NCBI RefSeq assembly: GCF_001632365.1
Contig: NW_024468514.1
Location: 377,862-441,861 of the forward strand
Direction of reading: 5' to 3'
Source of the DNA: Laetiporus sulphureus 93-53
Taxonomy: Eukaryota > Basidiomycota > Agaricomycetes > Polyporales > Laetiporaceae
DNA length: 64,000 nt
The notes beneath the pieces were generated by a model that was not told where the DNA came from, did no database searches, and saw only the letters and a program-made list of their open reading frames with translations. Of this stretch, positions 56,725-64,000 are shown one piece after another (positions within the stretch are counted from its first letter, which is position 1; each line of letters opens with the position of its first letter). The translations under genes and the position numbers were made by a program.

Positions 56725-59292
56725 ATACTCTAGCTTGTAGATACACCATTGGAGCTCCTTCCAACTACCTAACTACATCACCCTTTTATACTACGCCCTC
56801 GGGGCGCATTCGTCCAAGACTCAATCACACATTGGACCTCGCTTGGTCCTATAACTCATTCCCTCACCTCGCTCATCTCGTTCTGAATCTCTTGAAGGGC
56901 CTGCCACTGCGGACCACACCATCGTGTCTCATTCTGAATCCCTTGCCTTCTATTCACCTGTGTCACACTCCGCTCACTGCATTCCTCGAGGGCCCATGCC
57001 AGTGGCTGTCCCATACCACAGAAGCTCCCTTGTCCCCGATCTGAAGGTGCCCTGTCCATTCTTCAGACACCCCGCCCATGCTGCCCCAATGGTTTCACCT
57101 GTTTCTTGGCCCATGCTCATATGCTGGGGTTTTCTGGCATCGTCTCAGATGTGGTCTCCCATCAGTACCTCACCCAGTCCACAGCTGCAGTCCTTGGACA
57201 CGTCCACATCTCCACCTGCCTGCCCCTTCTCGTGCCCCTCCCAGCCATTGCCACTCTCCACCCTATTCTCATCTTGCCATGTCTCGCACACCAGATGGCA
57301 TCCCTGGTGAACAGCGATCCGTCTACACCCTGCACATACATCGATACCTTCTGCTGCTTGAGGCTCTGTCTGTGGAATGCTTACATGTTCCATCCGGTTT
57401 GCATCTCGCTGCGGTTGAGTGGAATGAATGGTGCTGCCGAGTCCGATCCCTCCTGGTACATGTCCTATGTCTTCCTTTTTCTCCTCCATTTGGATTGACC
57501 CATAGCCTCAGAAGCTCGCTGACACCGCCTGCACTGAGCTCACCTGAACCAGAATGCAGGTGCCACTGACTGACTCCTTTGAGTGGGTCTGTGATCTCCG
57601 TGCCCTCACTGCCTTCCCTTTGTCGCATGATCACGATTCGAGGTTGGCCACAATGGTTGAGGATCTTTTCTTGGACCCTCGATTGCAGCAATGCTTGCTT
57701 GACGTGTTCGGGTGAAGATCGTTGCGCCCTGATGTTCCCTTGTCTGAAGATTCTGCCTCCCTTTCACTCTGACATGGCCAGCCTTCAGCAGTGTCATACA
57801 CCTCCATGCCTGTAGAAGCTGGTGATGATCCGGACTGTATGCTGCACCCAGAGGACTTTTCTGGAGGCAACAGTCAGTTCTGAGGTCGTGTCCTGAGGTT
57901 CGGAGGGCCCCATCCATGTAGACAATCCATAGCACAGACTCGATGTACCTGTCTTGCCCTGAATGCAATGTGCCTGTTCTGCTCTGAGCTTGCTGTCAAA
58001 TGTTAGGGAGCACAATTATAGTGAGGACAATTATAGTGAGGGCAGCCAATGCTGGCCACCTCACATCCCCTCCAGACTCAAATATCGACCATCCCCGGTC
58101 GACGTCACCACTTCTTAGATGGCATGCAAGACACCCACATGATCGAGGATGCCCAGGTCACAGGCTCAGAGCCCGAGGCAGGGTGCGCCCGAGGCTATCA
58201 CAGAATGTGGATGGCCTGGCCCATGCAGCCACCAGCCAGACTGCCCACGAGCCGACATGCGCGTCACATCTCGTAACGCAAAATTGCCTCTGCAATAGTT
58301 CCCACCAGCGGTTGGAAGTCCGTGGCATGTCCGTGGGCCAATTCGAGTAGTTCAACATGGGCGCACTCTACAACTTTCACTCCTCTATCCCTCTCTATCA
58401 CCTCATGTTCCATTCCTCCCCACCACATGCAATGTCATCTGCTGCCACCACCCAGGCCTTCACCATCCCAGTGCTGGACCACATGATCATCGTGCCCATC
58501 GTGGATCAGTACATCATCCAGACAGTGCGGGAGCTTGTCGCGTCCATCTGCCTTGAGCATGGCACGTTCCCAGAGTGGAGGATGCCACTCACACCGCTTG
58601 TGATGGCAGAGTTCTGGACAATATCTGACCAACTCGCTCCACTGATCATGAGTCCTCAGTTGTCGCCGAGCAGATGATGATACTAAACCGTGACCGGACA
58701 GTGGCACGTGCACACACTGGAGCGAGTCACCAAGGTGTGTCAAACAGTGTTGCCCTGAACATGGCAGCATACAGAGGTGATATACTGGCTCACCATCGGT
58801 CACCTCCAGGGCCTCAGACAGGACCCGGACAACCTTACCGAGGCTCTGAGATGAATCAACAGCATGCAACCGCTGTCCCCAGTCAATGAGCACACCTTCC
58901 TCCAGGGCCTGAAACTCATGACTTGCACCCCATGTGACGTGATTCAGTATTGGGTGGAGAAAACCATCGAGGCCCCCCTGTTCCACCTGGTGTGGCAGAA
59001 TTTTACCACCTGGTACCCATCCTTGGAGCCTGTACCCCTAGCTGCACCTTCAAGCCATGCCCCTGCCATGAGGATGCCCACCCCTGGTTCCTCAAGGTGC
59101 CCAGCCACACCAGTACACAAGGAGTGTCCGCTAAGGTGACCACAGCCATCCACCCCCCAGCCAGGACATCAGCCGCAGCAGCTGAAGGACCATTCACATG
59201 CACTGGCCCCACACCCCGAAACCCCCATCGTAAGTACCCCACCTCTCATCCTTCATCATCCCCGCCCATGGGCTAACTTGTGAGATCAGCAT
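56725..59292. other. C-rich repeat-like DNA, no gene assigned
   Basis: Plus strand strongly enriched in C and T compared with the gene-rich part, with many short overlapping frames (longest 183 codons, minus 58986-58435) and no recognised domain. It contains the tandem 15-base repeat at 58012-58041. Probably a remnant of one or more transposable elements; type undetermined. Confidence 0.4.
58012..58041. repeat. Perfect tandem 15-base repeat
   Basis: acaattatagtgagg twice in a row, preceded by tgttagggagc. Such short A/T-containing sub-repeats are common near the ends of DNA transposons, but no matching inverted end was found. Confidence 0.6.
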
Positions 59293-60027
59293 GTGCCAGT
59301 GGAGGAAGTGATGCTCCGCATCGAGGAGCCCCCACGGGAGATGCAGAGTATCTCCATGTTTGACGAGGCCTTCCAGTACACCGAGCTTGAGGACTACAGC
59401 ACTGAGGATGACACTGAGCTGAAGTTGTGCAGCCCTTCGCCCGTGCCACCAGCATTCGTATCTTTGCTCATCCTGTCGCTGCATCACATTCCCGGTGTCC
59501 CTTCCACAGCCGTGCAACTGACTGCTGCTCGACGGTCCAAGTCAAAAATCATTGCAGAGTACCAGTCAGCACACACCGCCACCACACAGGTGTCAGGATT
59601 GGTCAGCATCGGTCACTGTGCAATGTTTGCATCACCAGCACAGGCAGAGGGGCCCAGCACCACCATCCCACATCTTCGCCTTCGTCCAGCCATCCAAGCC
59701 ACGTCCACACAACTCAGGGGCACTGCAGCTCAGATTGCTGCCAAGAAGCTCCACCTGACTGCTCACCTGCCTCCCCCTCCATTCATCCTTGTTTCAGGCC
59801 TGGACGGCCCACTGCACAAACACATTGACATCTACCCGCTCATGTGCACACTCGCCACCACATATGCTGAAGTGTGGTGCGTGAACGACCCATGTCCAGC
59901 CTGTCACCATGACAACATTCCCTGCTGATGGGACACATGCGGCCATGCATGCCAGCGCTGTGCCAAAGTGCATGTGAAATGTCCCTTGGCCTTCAAAAAT
60001 GACATGCCCGACTCACCCCATAAGTAA
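59293..60027 (+). pseudogene. Transposon-associated hypothetical protein with Cys-rich C terminus
   Basis: Open from about 59293 over 211 codons to a TGA at 59926-59928, then in the same frame to a TAA at 60025. The last part is cysteine/histidine-rich (VWCVNDPCPACHHDN before the stop; CGHACQRCAKVHVKCPLAF after it), like a small zinc-binding cluster. The intervening TGA precedes WDTCG and could replace a tryptophan or arginine codon. Frames of this kind recur in agaricomycete repeat regions (general impression, not checked). Function unknown. Confidence 0.45.
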
Positions 60028-61352
60028 CCCCGTATCACTGCCTCACTCGTGACATTCCTAACCCACTCACCACACAGCCACCTCGACCTTCATTGAAATT
60101 GCCAGTGCCACCCCGAGCCTTGCCATCCTGATGGGCTGGCCATTGTACAGCCCCGACCCAGCCACACGCGATGCCCTACCTGAACTCTTGGACCCTGCCA
60201 ATCACCAGCTGAATGAATACATCAAGGAGCCAGCACCTGCTCACAAATGAGGCTGGAGCACCAAGAGTGGCTCACCCCCGAAAAAACACCCACAGACCTG
60301 TGCCCCATCACCACTGCCCACACTAACCACCGTGTGTGCCAGCTCATCTGAGCACTCATCTTTGATCGAGGAAGCAGAACCATCCAGGGTGTTGACCACC
60401 ACGCTGAAACCTGGACTGTCTGCATCCTCCCTCAAGCTCACGAAGGAGGATCGTGGTGAGATGCATCGTGAACACACCTGCATGCCATCTGTCTACAATG
60501 ATGCCCCTCTCTCCACCCCACCATCCAATGCTCCTGGGCCACTGAGCGAACACCCACTGTCCCCAATCACCGAGTCCTCCAGCAGCAGGGAAGCCTCTCA
60601 GACTCAAGGCACTGTTTCCCTGTCTGAGCGCAAGGGCACTTGGCAAGCGTAGGGCTGTGATCTCATCAGATGAGAAAAGGCAGGTTGAGGAGGTACTGGG
60701 CACTGCCAATGAGTAGGCGAGGGGGGGCCACAGAATAGGCGTGCCCCTGTGCTCGTGGACCAGGTACGCGGGGTTCTGTATGTACTGTCTCTTTTGTCCT
60801 GGTCAGCCTGTCTCTGTCCCCCATTTCTTCATGTATGCCTCGCTCTTTCATGTACCATAGCCATTTAAATAGATGCACCCCCCCTTAAAACACTGCATGC
60901 CACCTGCACGCCCTGACCTGCCCCGAGTGGGAAACCCACCTGGACTGGCTGCAACAGCGCAGCAGTCACGTGCTCCACACGCTCCAGCTAAAAGCTCAAC
61001 CAAAATTCCTCGCAGATAGTTCGCTCACCCATTGCTCAGTGAAAAGCCATCATGGAAGACCTCCCTTCAGTGTTCTTGTGTGCCCACCCTCACCTTGCCA
61101 TGTTGGTTGACCAGTTCACTGCTTCGATCGTGGTCTGACTCTCAGATAGCCGGGATGAATTTTTGTTGCATCTCTGCATGTTAGAAGCTCAGTGGGTATG
61201 CACCAACATGTCACACTCCCAGTGGTACCATCGCTAAACCCAACCGATAGCTGGATCTGCAGGACTATATTGCCATCGAGACATCCATGGGGAGCTCAAT
61301 GCCTTCTGTGCTCGGTTGGTCGATGCTCTGACAACCCCTCGCCCGCTTTCAC

Positions 61353-61925
61353 ATGTGGAGAGTCCATTGTGAAGAGTACAGCTGTCTGCACACTGATCCT
61401 CAGTTTGAGAGCCGCTTCCTCAGTCCTGGGCCCATCCCGGTGAGGATTACGCTCCCCGAAGCCAATCCTGCCCCAGCGACACTGGCCGGTGAGGCTGCAT
61501 CTGCCCTATCTCTCTTGTTCCCATTCCTGGTCACCCTTGCTGCTTCCAATACCCCCGTCCATACTCTCCCGGAGCTCATCCACCAGATATTCACCATGGA
61601 GGACATCTTGGTTGCAACATTCAACAGCTTGGAGGCCAGGTACAAACACGTTTTCGATCATGCCTGTACAGCTATTAAAGAGAGCTTAACTCAGGATATT
61701 GAGTCATCAGTCCATGATGCTGTGGAGGAGGAGGCCATTGACCTGAAGGCCGAACTCCATAGCTCCATTCGTCATGACCGCATCGCCCTTCTCACCCTTA
61801 TACATGATGGATGGTGTCTCTTCCAAACACTGAATTTGGCTTTGCCCTCACCGGCCTTTCCCGTGTTTTCGCCGAATCCCTCGACCAACATGAGCACCTC
61901 CAAGATGAGCTCTCTACCCTCATGA
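61353..61925 (+). pseudogene. Repeat-associated hypothetical protein fragment
   Basis: Open frame with LHTDPQFESRFLSPGPIPVR, a hydrophobic LSLLFPFLVTL segment and a helical, acidic C-terminal part (IESSVHDAVEEEAIDLKAEL). Upstream, in shifted frames (about 61250-61350), comes a segment readable as DYIAIETSMGELNAFCARLV, so one longer protein has been broken. Resembles hypothetical proteins repeated in polypore genomes; no function is known to me. Confidence 0.4.
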
Positions 61926-62133
61926 GCAGCCCTCAATTCCTGCTCCTCATCACATCCGCATTGAACATGGCCTGAAACTTTGACTACAGCCCCCTTGCCC
62001 AGACCCTTCAGGAGGCCATTTAATCCTCATCGGACAGGGCCTCGTCAACTCCAGAGGATGGCTCCATTTCCCACTCCCATTCGATTGCATCCAGATCTTC
62101 CTGTACCTCCTCCAGTTCCTGATGTAGCATGTC

Positions 62134-64000
62134 CTATAGCGATACCTGTGCATCCATCCACGATTTGTACAGAATGACCCTACAAGCCGCATAGCGGTGC
62201 TTCGAAATAGAACCATCCAACTCAGCCAGAATGTATAAACCTCCCGTATTGTGTCGGATCATGACCATCAGCCTGACATAGTGCGGCTTCGACTTCCAGT
62301 TATGATCAGTTTCGAATTGCGAGTTCCGTACCAGCACCAGGTCTCCCGTGTTGAACTTAAACTCGCAGATCGTGTTCTTGAATGGTTTCTCGAACTGCTT
62401 GATCAACTTGAACCACGTGGCCCGAACCCGTCTCCGGACCTCTTGCAGGTCCTCATGCCTCTTGAGTAGCTGTCATGCCCATACTGCCAGGAGCTGTTTC
62501 ATTGACATCAGCTCATCCGTGGCTGGAGAGAGGTACATAGCTTCTGCGAGGTTAAACGGAAATACTGGCTCCACCCCGTGGACCATGAAATACGGAGACT
62601 GCCTGGTACTCTTCTGAATCAAGACCCTTTCCACCCAGAAGACGGCATGTATAACCTTCAGCCAGTCCATCACATTTCCCTTGCCACAAACCTTCATGGC
62701 CACTTCCCGGACATTGAAGTGCCGCCATTCCATGATACCATTTGCTTGAGAATTGTACGCCGAGATCTGAATGTGCATGATCCCATACTGTTCGCAGAGG
62801 TGCTCCAGTGCTGCAATGAACAGTGCCCCATTGTCCGTGACTATCTCTGTGACTGCTCCCCACTGACAAAGCACTTCCTCCAATAAGAACACTCCAAGAG
62901 TCTTTCCAGTCTCTCACCGCAACATCCTCCACTCGGGTCAGGACAAGAGCATGCACCAGGCCTGCACAATGTGCATGTACCCGCCCGCTTTTGGCATATG
63001 CATTGAATCCACATGTAGCTTCTGGAACAGTCCCAGCACATGCACCATCAAAGGGGGTACATGGTACTTGTACACTTTCTGAAGCTGGCATTCATGACAA
63101 GTTTGGATGTACCATTTGACATCCTGGTCAAGGTACGGCCACCAGAACTGCTTCAGCAACCTCACCCAGATGATAAAGATGCCCTTGTGACCTAGCTCAT
63201 CGTGAGCTGTCCAGAGCAATGCATAACAGTGAACCTCATCCAGAACCCGCTTGTGTCATCCCTGGGCATCTCTCCACCATAGCCAGCCTTCCAGTATGAA
63301 GAAACGTGCCACCTCATGGACAAATCTGTCGAACTCCTTCTCATTCAGTCCATCCAATTTCCGCAGCTCTTCAAGGAAGCACTGGATTTTCTACACCTGC
63401 TCATCTGCCTGCTGAGCTGAAGGCATATGGGGAATCTCTATATTTGCAACTGCCTCAGATGAGAACACTGACACGGTGCCCATCATATCTTCCCCGTGTG
63501 CACTGTACCAGCCCTGAAGTCTCATCTCCGGGCTGAGGTTGGCCCATTCCACCGTAAATGTGCATGCTTCATCGATCCACTCTTCGAAGTCATCTGGTTC
63601 CAGCTCATCTTCAACCACCTCGGGTCACCGCAAGAGTCCATCCGCCGCTCCGTGTCGTGCCGCCGGAACATGCACCAGGTTGAAGTCCAAAAGGAGAATC
63701 CCAGCTATCCAGTGGTTGATGGTCGCATTGGGTTGAATGTCCAGATTGTTGAGCATTCCTTTAACATATTTTGCATCTACCTCCATGTCAAATGTCTTGA
63801 GCCTGATGAGATATATCTGGTATGCCCGCAGCACCCTAAATAGTCCAAAAAGTTCTATCTTTGCCTGAGAGTACTGTGATTCCTGCTCATTCCAAGTAAT
63901 CGATCTGAAGCGGCTCAGACGCCATCATTTTTGCGTGTCCAGCTGAAACAAAATGAACCCTACCGCTATTACCGACGAATCGACTGCAAGGATGACCTTC
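62134..64000 (-). pseudogene. Third Ty3/gypsy element (G3): RNase H and integrase, runs off the window
   Basis: Read leftward from the window edge: RNase H part (LAVDSSVIAVGFILFQLDTQ near 64000-63930, then the RNase H end VDAKYVKGMLNNLDIQPNAT and AARHGAADGLLR), spacer, integrase zinc region (AHDELGHKG, CHECQLQK), core (LHVDSMHMPKAGGY, EIVTDNGALFIAALEHLCEQ, NSQANGIMEWRHFNVRE) and a C-terminal part (NTGDLVLVRNSQFE, LAELDGSISKHRYAACRVI) ending near 62134. Several stops and shifts (for example 62473 and 63389) make it inactive. It differs from G1/G2, with no chromodomain or dUTPase behind the integrase. Protease and RT should lie beyond 64000. Confidence 0.8.

Noticed and set aside
1..64000. tRNA, rRNA or CRISPR-like arrays
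   Set aside because: No convincing A/B-box pairs, rRNA segments or regularly spaced repeats were found by eye; a covariance-model search was not possible.

Overview
The window looks like nuclear DNA of an agaricomycete fungus, probably a wood-decay polypore-like basidiomycete. Genes are dense, on both strands, and broken by many 50-70 base GT-AG introns. The family mix (DUF6533 membrane proteins, F-box/LRR protein, LYC1-like acyltransferase, hydantoinase-DUF917 fusion) and the Ty3/gypsy and Ty1/copia retrotransposons fit that group. Species cannot be named from the sequence.

Layout. (1) 188-5640: a tandem duplication of a ~2.7 kb unit, each copy carrying a minus-strand DUF6533 membrane-protein gene; the second copy has lost its start codon. 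(2) 6.5-33.5 kb: the conserved gene-rich part. It holds the proteasome base subunit RPN1, a small CBS-domain protein, a seven-TM protein, a PTEN-type lipid phosphatase, a LYC1-like acyltransferase (divergent from PTEN), a hydantoinase/S-methyl-thiohydantoin desulfurase-like fusion followed on the same strand by an amidase, an unknown charged protein, TFIIA gamma (TOA2) and an F-box protein. (3) 33.5-36.8 kb: a third, intact DUF6533 paralogue between two diverged copies of a ~270 bp segment that lies upstream of the F-box gene. (4) 36.8-56.7 kb: a nested retrotransposon block. A decayed copia element is split by an 8.1 kb gypsy chromovirus in plus orientation (G1, 38463-46551) and cut off by a second 8.2 kb copy in minus orientation (G2, 48553-56724). 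(5) 56.7-64 kb: C-rich repeat DNA with decayed transposon-associated open frames, ending in the pol of a third, different gypsy element on the minus strand that runs off the window.

The most unusual object is the G1/G2 family. Its pol reads protease, reverse transcriptase, RNase H, integrase, chromodomain and then a trimeric-type dUTPase that ends 18 bases before the 3' LTR. The LTR carries a 13-base segment, placed where transcription should start, that is perfectly complementary to a segment two bases downstream of the 5' LTR. This is the signature of self-primed reverse transcription known from Tf1/sushi-type elements. An extra reading frame lies upstream of Gag, separated from it by one in-frame TAG kept in both copies. 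Both copies also share several in-frame TGA codons, most at likely arginine positions, so the shared ancestor was probably already damaged, most simply by CpG deamination.

In the gene-rich part, the hydantoinase-DUF917 fusion and the amidase lie head-to-tail and plausibly act together in scavenging nitrogen from cyclic and linear amides. RPN1, TOA2 and PTEN are single-copy core functions.
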